From DAIDKA01 sp035943195 (lineage in GTDB: Bacteria; Pseudomonadota; Gammaproteobacteria; Steroidobacterales; Steroidobacteraceae): a DNA stretch of 26,416 nucleotides. The position numbers and the translations under genes were made by a program. The stretch is from assembly GCA_035943195.1 (NCBI GenBank), contig DASZCK010000036.1, positions 1-26,416 on the forward strand, written 5' to 3'. This document shows, one piece after another, positions 1 through 8,823 of the stretch. The notes below the pieces were generated by a model. The model was not told where the DNA came from, made no database searches, and worked only from the letters and a program-made list of their open reading frames with translations. How positions within the stretch are numbered: position 1 is the stretch's first letter; each line of letters begins with the position of its first letter.

Positions 1-274
1 AGAACACCGCGTCCAAGGGGCCACCGGCCGCGGCGGCCTGGTTACGCATATGGGCCATGATTTCTTCGAGCTGATCGCGGGTCATCAGCCCGCGGCCGAC
101 CGGGGACTGATTGCTGGCGACGCTGAGGCGAATGCCGGCGCCATGCATCAGGGCCAGTGCCTCGAGCACGCCGGGCAGCCACTGGAAATCCTCAGGCGCC
201 AGGATGTAGCCATGCTCCGGAGCCTCGCGATTGAGGACGCCGTCGCGGTCGAGGATCACATGGCGCGCGTTCAC
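1..274 (-). CDS. gmhB: D-glycero-D-manno-heptose 1,7-bisphosphate 7-phosphatase, partial (3' end beyond window)
   Basis: HAD-superfamily phosphatase that removes the C7 phosphate from heptose bisphosphate in ADP-heptose synthesis for LPS inner core. Reading leftward from a GTG at 274, the protein opens with the HAD motif I DRDGVLN (Asp9 and Asp11 would be the catalytic pair), then a GYI-type loop and the SNQSPVGRG motif typical of GmhB. About 91 codons are visible before the window edge. The start is set by the GTG 17 bases after the hldD stop. An in-frame TTG at 289 would overlap hldD and is less likely. No strong Shine-Dalgarno sequence is visible, so translation may be coupled to hldD. Only the N-terminal half is seen, but the motif and the hldD neighbour make the call fairly safe. 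Confidence 0.85.
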   Translation of the reverse strand, partial: MNARHVILDRDGVLNREAPEHGYILAPEDFQWLPGVLEALALMHGAGIRLSVASNQSPVGRGLMTRDQLEEIMAHMRNQAAAAGGPLDAVF

Positions 275-290
275 CGGAGCATTGCGCAAG

Positions 291-1271
291 TCAGCGGTAG
301 CGATCGGGCTGCGAGAGGTGGCGCTGCACGTAGTCACGCACGCCGTCTGCCAGGGAGGTGAACGGCTGCGTATATCCCAGGGCGCGCAGGCGCTCCATCC
401 GTGCCTCCGTGAAGTACTGGTAGTTCGGGCGGATGGCGACAGGCATGTCGACATAGGCCAGTCGTGCCGGCTTGCCCACGGCGGCGAACAGCGCCGTGGC
501 CAGATCGGCGAAGCTGCGGGCCTTGCCGGTCCCGAGGTTGAACAGGCCGCTGACCTTGGGGTTGTCGAGCAGCCACAGCATCACATTGACGCAGTCGGCC
601 ACGTAGATGAAATCGCGCAGCTGGCCGCCGTCGGCCACGCCCTGGCGGTGCGAGCGGAACAGCGTCACCGGTTCGCCGGCCGCGGCCAGAGCGTATTTCT
701 GGGCGACGACGCTTTGCATGCCGCCCTTGTGGTACTCATTTGGACCGTAGACGTTGAAGAATTTCAGGCCCGCCCACTGCGACGGGCAGCCGTCGATTTG
801 GCCCCGGCGAACCGCCCAGCGATCAAACAGCTGCTTGCTCCAGCCGTAGGCATTAAGCGGACGCAACCGCGCCAGACTCTCGGACGAATCATCGTCTTCG
901 AAGCCCGCCTCGCCGCCGCCATAGGTGGCAGCGGAAGAGGCATAGATGAAGCGCCGGCCATTGAGCCCACACCACTCCCATAGCCATCGCGACAGGCGGA
1001 AGTTGGTTTCCAGGATAAGGTCGGCGTCGGTCTCGGTAGTGGAGGAGATTGCGCCCATGTGAAAGATTGTGGCGACCGTCTTGCCGCGGGTTGCGAGCCA
1101 GTCGTCGAGCTGTTCAGGGGCAACGACGTCACGCAGGTCGATCTTGGCGATGTTGCGCCACTTGTCACCATGACGCAGCCGATCGCAGATGGCCACATCG
1201 TGGCCCCGTGCAGCCAGGGCGGCCGCGAGGTTGGAACCGATGAATCCGGCGCCGCCGGTCACGAGCATCAT
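291..1271 (-). CDS. hldD: ADP-L-glycero-D-manno-heptose 6-epimerase
   Basis: Converts ADP-D-glycero-D-manno-heptose to the L-glycero form used for LPS inner-core heptose, in the cytoplasm with bound NADP. The 326-aa product is a short-chain epimerase. The N-terminal Rossmann motif GGAGFIGSN (residues 6-14) binds the cofactor. The catalytic YxxxK pair is Tyr142/Lys146 in AYGWSK, and an ASSAATYG Ser region precedes it. Length is in line with the family (about 310-330 aa). Two Met codons begin the ORF (1271 and 1268); a GGAG lies about 11 bases upstream. It lies directly upstream of gmhB in one transcription unit, so two enzymes of ADP-heptose synthesis are co-expressed. Nothing looks broken. 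Confidence 0.93.
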   Translation of the reverse strand: MMLVTGGAGFIGSNLAAALAARGHDVAICDRLRHGDKWRNIAKIDLRDVVAPEQLDDWLATRGKTVATIFHMGAISSTTETDADLILETNFRLSRWLWEWCGLNGRRFIYASSAATYGGGEAGFEDDDSSESLARLRPLNAYGWSKQLFDRWAVRRGQIDGCPSQWAGLKFFNVYGPNEYHKGGMQSVVAQKYALAAAGEPVTLFRSHRQGVADGGQLRDFIYVADCVNVMLWLLDNPKVSGLFNLGTGKARSFADLATALFAAVGKPARLAYVDMPVAIRPNYQYFTEARMERLRALGYTQPFTSLADGVRDYVQRHLSQPDRYR

Positions 1272-1383
1272 GGAAGGGAATTCTCCACCGACACAAGCTG
1301 ATCAACAAAAGGGTCACACAATGCGACTACACTCACCAGCCGCTCACGAATGCATATAAAACAAGAGTATACACAGGCGAAGC

Positions 1384-1518
1384 ATGTGCGGAATCACTGG
1401 TAGCAACACCCCCGGAGAGGTGGCGAGGTACCAGCCCAGGAAGGGCTCCTGGCTGCCATTGGCGCAGTGGTGGCGGGGGTTCGCCGGCTGGCTAGCCGCG
1501 GCGCGCCGCGCGACGTAG
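1384..1518 (+). pseudogene. Short ORF with an amidotransferase-like N-terminus (possible gene relic)
   Basis: A 44-codon ORF begins MCGITG, the start expected of Ntn-type glutamine amidotransferases (asparagine synthase AsnB, GlmS), where Cys2 is the nucleophile. Its first 12 bases match the first 12 of glmS at 6981. After about eight residues the similarity to any amidotransferase I know ends; the rest is Trp- and Arg-rich and stops at TAG 1516-1518. It lies in the same frame as the downstream glycosyltransferase, two codons before that gene's GTG. It may be the 5' stub of an asparagine-synthase-like gene fused to other sequence by deletion, since such genes are common in exosortase/EPS loci. 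It could also be chance. The rest of the 1272-1524 gap shows no gene; an AT-rich stretch near 1351-1372 may hold promoter elements. Confidence 0.35.
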
Positions 1519-1524
1519 CTCCAC

Positions 1525-2787
1525 GTGGCTTTCGCCCACACTCCACGATCCGCGCGCGTCGTGTTCGTGAACCGCTATTTCCACCCGGACGAATCGGCCA
1601 CCAGCCGCCTGCTGTCGGACCTGGCCTTCCGCCTGGTGGAACGCGGCGTCGACGTCGCGGTCGTCACCTCGCGGCAGCTCTATGAGGATGGACATGCACG
1701 GCTGCCGGCACGCGAGCGTGTTCGCGGGGTGACCGTGCACCGCGTTGCCACTTTTACCTTCGGTCGCAGCTGGCTGCTGGGCCGCGCGTTGGACTATCTG
1801 AGTTTCCATCTGGCTGCGGGCCGGAAGCTGCTGTCGGTGCTTCGCTCGCAGGATGTCGTCGTCGCAAAGACCGATCCGCCACTGATCTGCGTTGTCAGTG
1901 CACTGGCCGCCCGTTGCCGTGGTGCGCAGCTGGTGAACTGGCTGCAGGATGTCTTTCCGGAAGTGGCGCTGGCGTTGGCTCCGACAGTGATGCCGCGTTG
2001 GCTGCACGCGATTCTTGTGGGCCTGCGCGACCGATCGCTGCGCCGGGCCGCCATGAATATCGTGATCGGCAACTCGATGCGCGACCTGCTGCTGGCACGA
2101 GGCCTCGCTGCGGATCGCATTCGAGTCATCCCGAACTGGACGGATCCACAGGCCATTGCGCCCATCGCGAAGCGCCAGAGTCATACCTGCAACCGGCTTC
2201 AGCTGCAGAACCGCTTTGTGATCGGCTATTCCGGCAACTTCGGTCGGGCCCACGAGTTCCATACTCTGCTGGACGCTGCACGGCAGCTTCAGGATGAGCG
2301 CTTCGCCTTTCTGATGACCGGCGGCGGCGCCCGCTTCAATGAATTGCGCGCGGCGGTGGCGCAGGCGGCACTGCCCAACTTCCACTTCCAGGGCTACCAG
2401 CCTGCGACGCTGGTGTCGGACTGCCTGGCGGCGGCGGACGTGCACCTCGTGAGCCTGCTGCCGGCACTGGAAGGGTTGATAGTGCCGAGCAAGGTCTATG
2501 GCATTCTCGCTGCCGGCCGCCCCGTTGTATTCATCGGTCATGTGCAGGGCGAGGTCGCCAATCTGCTGCGCGAGCATGATTGTGGAATCAGCGTGGAACC
2601 CGGATCGGGAGGGCGACTGGCCGCTGAGTTGCGGGCGCTGCAGGCTGATCCGCAGCGACTGCAGGCCCTGGGCGTCAAAGCCAGGCGCGTGGCACTCACG
2701 CGTCACACCAGCGACAGCGCCGCTGCGGACTGGTCCGCACTGCTGGCGGAGCTGTGCGAGGAACGACCCGTTGAGCAGCTGCCTTGA
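1525..2787 (+). CDS. Glycosyltransferase family 4 (WbuB-like)
   Basis: Predicted GT-B glycosyltransferase that adds a sugar to a lipid-linked or surface-polysaccharide acceptor at the inner face of the cytoplasmic membrane. The 420-aa protein has an N-terminal segment with VNRYFHPDESAT, matching the WbuB/GT4 pattern for L-fucosamine-type transferases. A mid-protein GYSGNFGRAHEF motif opens the C-terminal donor-binding Rossmann domain, and EGLIVPSKVYGILAAGRPV holds the conserved E-x7-like nucleotide-sugar loop. The start is a GTG with no clear Shine-Dalgarno; an internal GTG twelve codons on would also keep the domain. It overlaps the next gene by 4 bases, so the two are probably co-translated. 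Donor and acceptor cannot be read from sequence. Confidence 0.82.
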   Translation: MAFAHTPRSARVVFVNRYFHPDESATSRLLSDLAFRLVERGVDVAVVTSRQLYEDGHARLPARERVRGVTVHRVATFTFGRSWLLGRALDYLSFHLAAGRKLLSVLRSQDVVVAKTDPPLICVVSALAARCRGAQLVNWLQDVFPEVALALAPTVMPRWLHAILVGLRDRSLRRAAMNIVIGNSMRDLLLARGLAADRIRVIPNWTDPQAIAPIAKRQSHTCNRLQLQNRFVIGYSGNFGRAHEFHTLLDAARQLQDERFAFLMTGGGARFNELRAAVAQAALPNFHFQGYQPATLVSDCLAAADVHLVSLLPALEGLIVPSKVYGILAAGRPVVFIGHVQGEVANLLREHDCGISVEPGSGGRLAAELRALQADPQRLQALGVKARRVALTRHTSDSAAADWSALLAELCEERPVEQLP

Positions 2788-3797
2788 CGCGCACGGGCGA
2801 TGCCGAGGCCGGCGAGAAACTGCTGAGTCTGTTGGCGCTGGCGCTGGCGATCGAACTGGTGATGTTCAAATTCCTGCCGGACATCGCAACTGGTGTGATC
2901 CAGGGCAATGCCTCGGACCTCACGGATTTCGCGCTGTTCAAGCGCGACTACCTGCAGCTGGGCACGCTCGCCTATACGCGTTTCCTCGGCAACGAGATCC
3001 TCTGGAGTGTGGCCCGGTTCATCGCAGGATGGGTCCACAGCCCGGACGTAAGGCTGCATCCGTTGCGCATCGCGGCCGCGGTACTGACGCCGCTGTATGC
3101 CTGGGTCGGGGCCATTCCGGTGCTGCGCACGGGGACCGGGCTCAACTGGCGCTATTTCATGGCGGCCTATGCCGCCATGGTGTTGATGAGCCTGTATGTG
3201 TTTTACCCGTACGACATGCCGGCGCTGGCACTGATCAGCCTGGCGCTGTACTGCCTGCTTCGGGGCAACATGGGGCTGACGCTGGTCTTCATGCTGCTGA
3301 CCGGCCTGTTTCGCGAATCGTCATTCCACGTCGTGACCTGGGTTGGCCTGTGGATGATCCTCGAGCGGACCCGTCCATTGCGGGATCGGATATTGTGGTT
3401 TGCCGCCTTCGCCGCAGCCTTTGCGCTGGAATATAAGGGTTTGCGCCATTTCTATCCCGGTCCGATGACCGGAGACGGCCTCATCGTGTTGAATCCACGG
3501 GACATCTTTCTCGGGCGTGGCATGCTGTCGCTGACCGCGATCTGCTCCCTGGGGCTCGAGGCGGTGTTCGCCCTCCTGTGCCTGAATCGTCTGTTGCCGA
3601 TAAAAATACCGGACTGGCGCCGGGGCTTCTTCATCGCCAACTGTTGCGTGCTGCCCGCCTGGTGGGTCTTCTATCGGATCATGAATGGCAATATGTCGGA
3701 GTTCCGGCTGCTGCTGCCGGCCGTGCTGCCCTGTGTCTATGGATTGGCCTATGCCAGTGGAGCGGGCGGGCGAGCGCGCGCTCAGTCCGGAACGTAG
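2784..3797 (+). CDS. Polytopic inner-membrane protein of the polysaccharide locus
   Basis: A 337-aa protein of unknown function made mostly of hydrophobic helices; I count roughly eight to nine membrane segments, starting with one at residues 12-30. Loops contain Arg- and Asp-rich stretches, including FYPYDMPAL and GLFRESSFH, that recall transmembrane glycosyltransferases or polymerases, but no family signature is clear. The TTG start overlaps the stop of the preceding glycosyltransferase (TTGA). The next in-frame starts would cut into the first helix, so TTG is preferred. The 3' end overlaps the convergent exosortase gene by 16 bases. By context it may act in assembly of the same glycan as the glycosyltransferase. 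I do not recognise it by name. Confidence 0.7.
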   Translation: MTRTGDAEAGEKLLSLLALALAIELVMFKFLPDIATGVIQGNASDLTDFALFKRDYLQLGTLAYTRFLGNEILWSVARFIAGWVHSPDVRLHPLRIAAAVLTPLYAWVGAIPVLRTGTGLNWRYFMAAYAAMVLMSLYVFYPYDMPALALISLALYCLLRGNMGLTLVFMLLTGLFRESSFHVVTWVGLWMILERTRPLRDRILWFAAFAAAFALEYKGLRHFYPGPMTGDGLIVLNPRDIFLGRGMLSLTAICSLGLEAVFALLCLNRLLPIKIPDWRRGFFIANCCVLPAWWVFYRIMNGNMSEFRLLLPAVLPCVYGLAYASGAGGRARAQSGT

Positions 3798-5344
3798 TGG
3801 TTCAGCTGCGGTTCGACGTTGGCGGCGAAGCGTTGCATCTCAGCATCGACATCGGCCGCCGAAGCATTGCGGGGCAACGGTGCGACTATACGCACGAGGG
3901 CGCCGTCGGTCCGGTTGCGCTTGACGGAGTCCCAGAACAGGTACCACTTCACAATGTTCTCATTGGTCATGGCTCTGCCGCGTTCCTGATACCAGTAGTA
4001 GACGAGTTCCTTCTGCTCCCCCAGCGCGATGACCACTCGGTTCACAGGCAGAGTGCGACCGGCGCTGCCCAACGGAACTTTAAGTTGAGTCAGGTCGGTG
4101 ATTTCCCATCCGCCGCCCGGAATACAGTTGCGCGGCGAGTGAATACGGTTGAATCCCTTCTGTTCGGAGTAGTACGCGGAGTAGAAGTTGATCGGGTATG
4201 TTCCTGCGGCGCGGACATAGTCCACGAGCAGGTAGTCCGTAAGATCCAGCGCATCGAGGTAGACCTTGTCGAGGACACCACGATGACCGCTCCAGTCCCC
4301 GATGCGGGTGGGGAATTGCGCGAAATCCTCGCGGTCCGGAATCGTCGACTGGCGTTCGGGCATGGTCAGTCCGGCGATGGCGCCAGCCGTCACGATGGCC
4401 GTTGCCACTACGAAGGAACGCGGAATGCCCCAAGGCACGGTCGACGCCTTGGGGGCGCCAGTGGCGAGTGCAGGGGCAGCGGCGAGATCAAACGCCTGCG
4501 CCCAGCGAGAGCGCCGTCCCACCTTGGTCAGCGCGAACGCCACGAGCAGCACGGCGGCCACGCTGAACATGAACACCAGCCAGCCCTCGAAATCATGGAG
4601 CACGCCCTCGGCCATGCGCCTGCCCCAATACTCCACGGTGATGCCGATAAAGCCGATACGGATGCTGTTCATCAGCACCGTGACTGGGACGCTTACCAGG
4701 AATATGAGGATCCGCTTCCAGGACTCGCCGCGGTACAGATAAGCCACCATCAAGGCCAGCACCATCAGCGGCAGCAGATAGCGCAGACCGCTACAGGCTT
4801 CAGCCACCTCCAGTTGCATGGTTCCGAGGTCGACCACATTGCCTTGGAGGAACACGCTGATGCCGAAGGCACGGATGATCCACACGCCGATGATCGAGGA
4901 AATCAGCTGCAAATCGAGGGTAAGCATGCCCGTCAGGTACATGGGCAGCGGCACCATGAAGAAGAGGATCGCGAGCGGAGCCCCCAGCCGCCGGAACAGC
5001 TTCGGTCCGGTAAACGACAGCACCAGGCCGTACAGGACCAACAGAAAACCGTAGCGGACCACAGTGCTCATGGTGCTGAAAGCGCCGATGGCACGCAGTG
5101 CAAGTCCGGCCGCCACCAGCAGCAGGCCGTACCAGGAGCCGGTAATGGGAATGCCGCGCAGCTGGTCCCGCTGCCGCCAGATGAGGAACAGGCTGACAAA
5201 GGGCAGCACGATGCCGAAGCCGGTGTCCGGGGCGAGGGTCCGAAGATCGAATACCTCGTAGAAGAATGGCGCGAACGAAATCAAGGTCGCTACAATTGCG
5301 AACGCCGATACGACGTACGCCGGCGATGTCACTCTGAGCCGCAT
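3782..5344 (-). CDS. xrtD: Exosortase fused to EpsI domain, XrtD-like (VPLPA-CTERM type)
   Basis: Inner-membrane cysteine transpeptidase/protease that processes proteins with a short C-terminal sorting signal before surface attachment. The 520-aa protein has about eight membrane helices (residues 8-275) carrying the exosortase triad: Cys184 in EACSGLR, Arg229 in NSIRI and His250 in HDFEGW. The wording around LISSIIGVW and GNVVDLGTMQLEV resembles XrtD (VPLPA-CTERM-specific), which likewise has a C-terminal EpsI domain. That domain is here at about 325-515, with FPTRIGDWSG and HSPRNCIPGGGWEI. The gene is divergent from the acetyltransferase. I saw no PEP-CTERM or VPLPA-CTERM tail among proteins in this window, so its substrates lie elsewhere. 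Exosortase identity is solid; the XrtD subclass is from memory of the family. Confidence 0.85.
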   Translation of the reverse strand: MRLRVTSPAYVVSAFAIVATLISFAPFFYEVFDLRTLAPDTGFGIVLPFVSLFLIWRQRDQLRGIPITGSWYGLLLVAAGLALRAIGAFSTMSTVVRYGFLLVLYGLVLSFTGPKLFRRLGAPLAILFFMVPLPMYLTGMLTLDLQLISSIIGVWIIRAFGISVFLQGNVVDLGTMQLEVAEACSGLRYLLPLMVLALMVAYLYRGESWKRILIFLVSVPVTVLMNSIRIGFIGITVEYWGRRMAEGVLHDFEGWLVFMFSVAAVLLVAFALTKVGRRSRWAQAFDLAAAPALATGAPKASTVPWGIPRSFVVATAIVTAGAIAGLTMPERQSTIPDREDFAQFPTRIGDWSGHRGVLDKVYLDALDLTDYLLVDYVRAAGTYPINFYSAYYSEQKGFNRIHSPRNCIPGGGWEITDLTQLKVPLGSAGRTLPVNRVVIALGEQKELVYYWYQERGRAMTNENIVKWYLFWDSVKRNRTDGALVRIVAPLPRNASAADVDAEMQRFAANVEPQLNHYVPD

Positions 5345-5442
5345 TCGGCCTGCCTTTCAAGAACCTGTTTCAGAACCGATCAACCTAGCGAGCAAATGCG
5401 ACGGTTTCGTTACATTGGACACCTCGACCTTGAGGCGCCGCC

Positions 5443-6000
5443 ATGACTGATCCGCCTCTGACCGATCTGCCGGCCAATCGGGCCGCCGTGAAGTATTCCG
5501 GCGAGGAACAACTACGACGCGTTGCGTGGGCCTTCGGGCGCTGGCTGCTGGTCTTGAGTCCGCGTCCCTGTTTTGCCTGGCGGCGCGCCGTGTTGCGCCT
5601 GTTCGGCGCGCGTATCGACCCCCACGTCAACGTCTATGCAAGCTGCAGTATCTACATGCCCTGGAACCTCACAGTCGGCGAATGGTCGGCCTTGGGTGAG
5701 GACGTCCTGATCTACAGTCTGGGAAAGGTGGTCATCGGGCGGCGCGTCACGCTGTCCTATCGAGCCCATGTCTGCGCCGGCACGCATGACTTCTCGGATC
5801 CGGCGCTGCCGCTGCTGAAACCTCCGGTCGTACTGGAAGATGACGCGTGGGTGGGTACCGAGGCCTTTGTGGGCCCTGGCGTGACAGTGGGTGCGGGCGC
5901 GATCGTCGGCGCCCGCGCGGTGGTGGTGCGCGGCGTGCCACCACGGACCATCGTGGCCGGCAACCCGGCACGAACTGTCGGCACTCGCAAAATCGGATGA
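5443..6000 (+). CDS. Left-handed beta-helix acetyltransferase (WcaF-like)
   Basis: Predicted O-acetyltransferase using acetyl-CoA to modify a sugar of an exopolysaccharide or O-antigen. The 185-aa protein has the hexapeptide repeats of the LbH fold from about residue 55 onward (for example VVIGRRVTLS, VVLEDDAWVG, VTVGAGAIVG), the probable catalytic His115 in AGTHDFSDP, and the closing IVAGNPAR motif typical of WcaF/maltose-O-acetyltransferase relatives. Length fits the WcaF group. A GAGG lies about 9 bases before the ATG. It diverges from the exosortase gene across 98 bases that must hold both promoters. The convergent glycosyltransferase ends 21 bases beyond its stop. Acceptor sugar unknown. 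Confidence 0.82.
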   Translation: MTDPPLTDLPANRAAVKYSGEEQLRRVAWAFGRWLLVLSPRPCFAWRRAVLRLFGARIDPHVNVYASCSIYMPWNLTVGEWSALGEDVLIYSLGKVVIGRRVTLSYRAHVCAGTHDFSDPALPLLKPPVVLEDDAWVGTEAFVGPGVTVGAGAIVGARAVVVRGVPPRTIVAGNPARTVGTRKIG

Positions 6001-6021
6001 GCCGCGCAGTCAGTTGAAGCG

Positions 6022-6876
6022 TTACACCGGCAGGTTGGCGGCGCGCCGCCGCAGTTCGCGGCGTTTCACATCGATCATGACCTCGTACCAGGCCCGCAGC
6101 AGGCAGAAGGTGAGGCCGGCTCGACCTTCGAGGAATCCGCCGCGCAGCAGGTACAGGGCGAGGAACATCAGGACCGGACGGCCCGGCAAGCGATACACCC
6201 GATCCTTGATGGCTTTGCGGCGCAGCACGGCATCGTGCGCGAACACCGAGCCGCTCGGCGGCTGCGCCCGCCTCTGCTCGAAGAGCTGCGCTTCCATGGT
6301 CGAATACCGATTGTGCTTGGCGATCCAGTCGGCGAAGCCCTTGTTGAACGGGTAGTGATCGAGATGTCCCGACAGCGATGTCACCCGGCCTGCCGCGTGA
6401 TACTCCTCATTGATAGGCCGCTGCACGCTCACCCGTCCGCGACGACCGAGACGTCCGAACCAGGTGGGATAGCCGCTGCTGCGGCGGATCCAGCGTCCCA
6501 GCAGCCAGTCGCGCCTGCGCAGCTGAAACAAGGCGACCTCTCTCGGCGCGGCCGCGACCGCCTGCAGCATTTCACGGACCAGGTCCGCCGGGACCCGCTC
6601 GTCCGCGTCCAGCATCAGCACCCAATCGTGTCGGTAGTCGATGCCGCTGAGGCCGAAATTGCGCTGGCTGGCGTAGTCATCGAAGGGACGGGACTTGACC
6701 CGCGCACCGCGTTCGGCGGCGAGGCTGACGGTGCGGTCAGTGCTGCCGGAGTCCAGCACCACCACATCGTCGGACCAGGAAACCGAGTCCAGGCATGCCC
6801 CGATATTGACCTCCTCATTGAGCGTCAGGATGAGTATGGAGATCGACAAGGCAGCCCCGGCACAGAATTGCCCCAT
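6022..6876 (-). CDS. Glycosyltransferase family 2 (WaaE/KdtX-like)
   Basis: Predicted GT-A glycosyltransferase acting on LPS core or related glycans at the cytoplasmic face of the membrane. It opens with ILILTLNEEVNIGACL, then VVLDSGSTDRT and a DxD-type LDADERV metal-binding motif, as in WaaE/KdtX. A hydrophobic C-terminal stretch (VLMFLALYLL) may anchor it. The ATG at 6876 gives 284 aa and puts the family's N-terminus close to the start. The ORF extends to 6948, but that extra segment is Cys/Gly-rich, unlike the family, and would reach toward the glmS leader. An AGGA sits immediately before 6876, too close to be ideal, so a TTG further in (near LSISI) is also possible. Convergent with the acetyltransferase and divergent from glmS. 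Confidence 0.8.
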   Translation of the reverse strand: MGQFCAGAALSISILILTLNEEVNIGACLDSVSWSDDVVVLDSGSTDRTVSLAAERGARVKSRPFDDYASQRNFGLSGIDYRHDWVLMLDADERVPADLVREMLQAVAAAPREVALFQLRRRDWLLGRWIRRSSGYPTWFGRLGRRGRVSVQRPINEEYHAAGRVTSLSGHLDHYPFNKGFADWIAKHNRYSTMEAQLFEQRRAQPPSGSVFAHDAVLRRKAIKDRVYRLPGRPVLMFLALYLLRGGFLEGRAGLTFCLLRAWYEVMIDVKRRELRRRAANLPV

Positions 6877-6980
6877 CCTAGCGCGGCCATTGTGACAATC
6901 ACCCGCGCCGCAGCCGCCCTTCGCCGCCCGAATGCGGATCAGGCACACTAATCGGTTCCAGGAAGGAGGGTCTGCTGGAT

Positions 6981-8816
6981 ATGTGCGGAATCGTTGGGGC
7001 CATTGCCGAGCGGAACATCGTCCCGATCCTGATGGAGGGGCTGCGGCGATTGGAGTACCGAGGATACGACTCAGCCGGGCTGGCGGTCCTGAAGGGTTCC
7101 GGCGGTCTGATGCGCTTGCGAGCCGTCGGTAAGGTCAGGGCCCTCGAGGAGGCCATCGAGCAGCAGCCGACCCGCGGCAAGGTGGGTATCGCGCACACCC
7201 GCTGGGCCACCCACGGTGCCCCGACCGAACGCAATGCCCACCCCCATGTCTCCCACGACGGCCTGGCGCTCGTCCACAACGGCATCATCGAAAACCACGC
7301 CGAACTGCGCGCCGACCTGGAACGGCTGGGCTACAAGTTCCTGTCCGAGACGGACACGGAGGTCATCGCCCATCGCATCCATTTCCACATGCGTACGGTC
7401 ATGAACCTGTTCAAGGCGGTGCGTGCCACGGTCGCCGAACTGGAAGGGGCCTATGCGCTGGCCGTGGTCAGTGCGCAGGACCCGGACCGTCTGATCGTCG
7501 CCCGCGAAGGGTGTCCGGTGGTGTTGGGACTGGGCGTCGCGGAGAACTTCGTCGCCTCGGATGTCGCCGCGCTGCTGCCCGTGACCCGCAGCTTCGTCTA
7601 CCTCGAGGAGGGCGACGTGGCGGAGGTTCGCCGCAACGGCTACCGGATTCTTGATCGCGACGGCAATGGCGTCGAGCGCCCGGCGCGCGACAGCGAGCTG
7701 TCGGCCGATGCGGCGGAAAAGGGACCGTACCGGCACTTCATGCTCAAGGAAATGCACGAGCAGCCGCGCGCGGTCGCCGACACCCTGCAGGAACGGGTGG
7801 CCAACGGCAGATTGCTGGAAGCCGCCTTTGGTCCGGCCGCCGGCGATGTCTTCAGGCGCACCGAGCATGTGCACATCGTGGCCTGCGGCACGAGCTTTCA
7901 TGCCGGGCTGGTGGCACGCTACTTCCTGGAGCAGATCTGCAGGATTCCCTGCACGGTGGAAGTGGCCAGCGAATATCGCTATCGCAATCCGGTGGTCCCA
8001 CGCGGCTCGCTGTTCGTGACCATCTCACAATCCGGCGAGACCATGGACACGCTATCCGCCCTGCGCCTCGCGCGCCAGGCGGACTACCTGTCCACGCTGA
8101 CGATCTGCAATGCGCCGGAGAGCGCGATGGTGCGCGAATCGTCCCTGGTCATGCTCACGCGTGCGGGCCCGGAGATCTGCGTGGCTTCCACCAAGGCCTT
8201 CAGTACCCAGTTGACGGCGCTGGGCATGCTGATCGTGGCCCTGGCCAAGCATCATGGGGCCGACGCCGAGCGCGAACGCGGGCTGGTTGCGCGCCTGGTC
8301 GAACTGCCGTCGCTGATTGAGAAGACACTGGCCCTGGATCCGGTGGTGCAGAAGCTGGCCGAACGCTTCGCCGACAAGCACCACACTCTGTTCCTGGGCC
8401 GCGGCGCCCTGTATCCGATCTCCATGGAAGGCGCCTTGAAGCTCAAGGAGATCTCGTACATCCACGCCGAAGCCTACCCGGCCGGGGAGCTCAAGCACGG
8501 GCCGCTGGCCCTGGTTGACAGCGACATGCCCGTGATTGCGGTTGCCCCCAACAATGAGCTGCTGGAAAAGCTCAAGTCCAACCTCATGGAAGTGCGCGCC
8601 CGGGGTGGCGAGCTGATCGTCTTTGCAGATCCCGAAGCGGGGTTCCAGGACGCCGATGGCGTCACGGTGATCAACATGCCCCGACACGTGACCTCCTTCC
8701 AGGAGCCCATCGTATACACCATTCCGCTGCAGCTGCTGGCGTACCACGTGGCCATTCTCAAGGGCACCGACGTCGATCAGCCGAGGAATCTGGCGAAAAG
8801 CGTAACGGTGGAGTGA
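6981..8816 (+). CDS. glmS: Glutamine--fructose-6-phosphate aminotransferase (isomerizing)
   Basis: Makes glucosamine-6-phosphate from fructose-6-phosphate and glutamine, the entry step to UDP-GlcNAc for peptidoglycan and LPS. The 611-aa length matches E. coli GlmS (609). Cys2 in MCGIVGAI is the glutaminase nucleophile, followed by RRLEYRGYDSAG and HTRWATHG. The two SIS isomerase domains show SQSGETMDTL and STKAFSTQ, and the protein ends in the typical KSVTVE. A strong AGGAAGGAGGG lies at 6960-6970. The next gene starts 7 bases after the stop. No glmS ribozyme is seen or expected in a proteobacterium. The last 20-odd bases have an imperfect echo at 10103-10125. Confidence 0.97.
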   Translation: MCGIVGAIAERNIVPILMEGLRRLEYRGYDSAGLAVLKGSGGLMRLRAVGKVRALEEAIEQQPTRGKVGIAHTRWATHGAPTERNAHPHVSHDGLALVHNGIIENHAELRADLERLGYKFLSETDTEVIAHRIHFHMRTVMNLFKAVRATVAELEGAYALAVVSAQDPDRLIVAREGCPVVLGLGVAENFVASDVAALLPVTRSFVYLEEGDVAEVRRNGYRILDRDGNGVERPARDSELSADAAEKGPYRHFMLKEMHEQPRAVADTLQERVANGRLLEAAFGPAAGDVFRRTEHVHIVACGTSFHAGLVARYFLEQICRIPCTVEVASEYRYRNPVVPRGSLFVTISQSGETMDTLSALRLARQADYLSTLTICNAPESAMVRESSLVMLTRAGPEICVASTKAFSTQLTALGMLIVALAKHHGADAERERGLVARLVELPSLIEKTLALDPVVQKLAERFADKHHTLFLGRGALYPISMEGALKLKEISYIHAEAYPAGELKHGPLALVDSDMPVIAVAPNNELLEKLKSNLMEVRARGGELIVFADPEAGFQDADGVTVINMPRHVTSFQEPIVYTIPLQLLAYHVAILKGTDVDQPRNLAKSVTVE

Positions 8817-8823
8817 ACCCGCC

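Noticed and set aside
1492..2706. 404-aa minus-strand ORF
   Set aside because: Antisense of the GT4 gene; composition is Gln/His/Arg-rich and no motif is seen.
3578..5446. 622-aa plus-strand ORF
   Set aside because: It lies opposite the exosortase gene, is rich in Gln, His, Arg and Gly with no domain, and is the antisense shadow of a gene with clear motifs.
7071..7901. Minus-strand ORFs over glmS (also 8052-8825)
   Set aside because: Antisense shadows of glmS, a common effect in high-GC genes.
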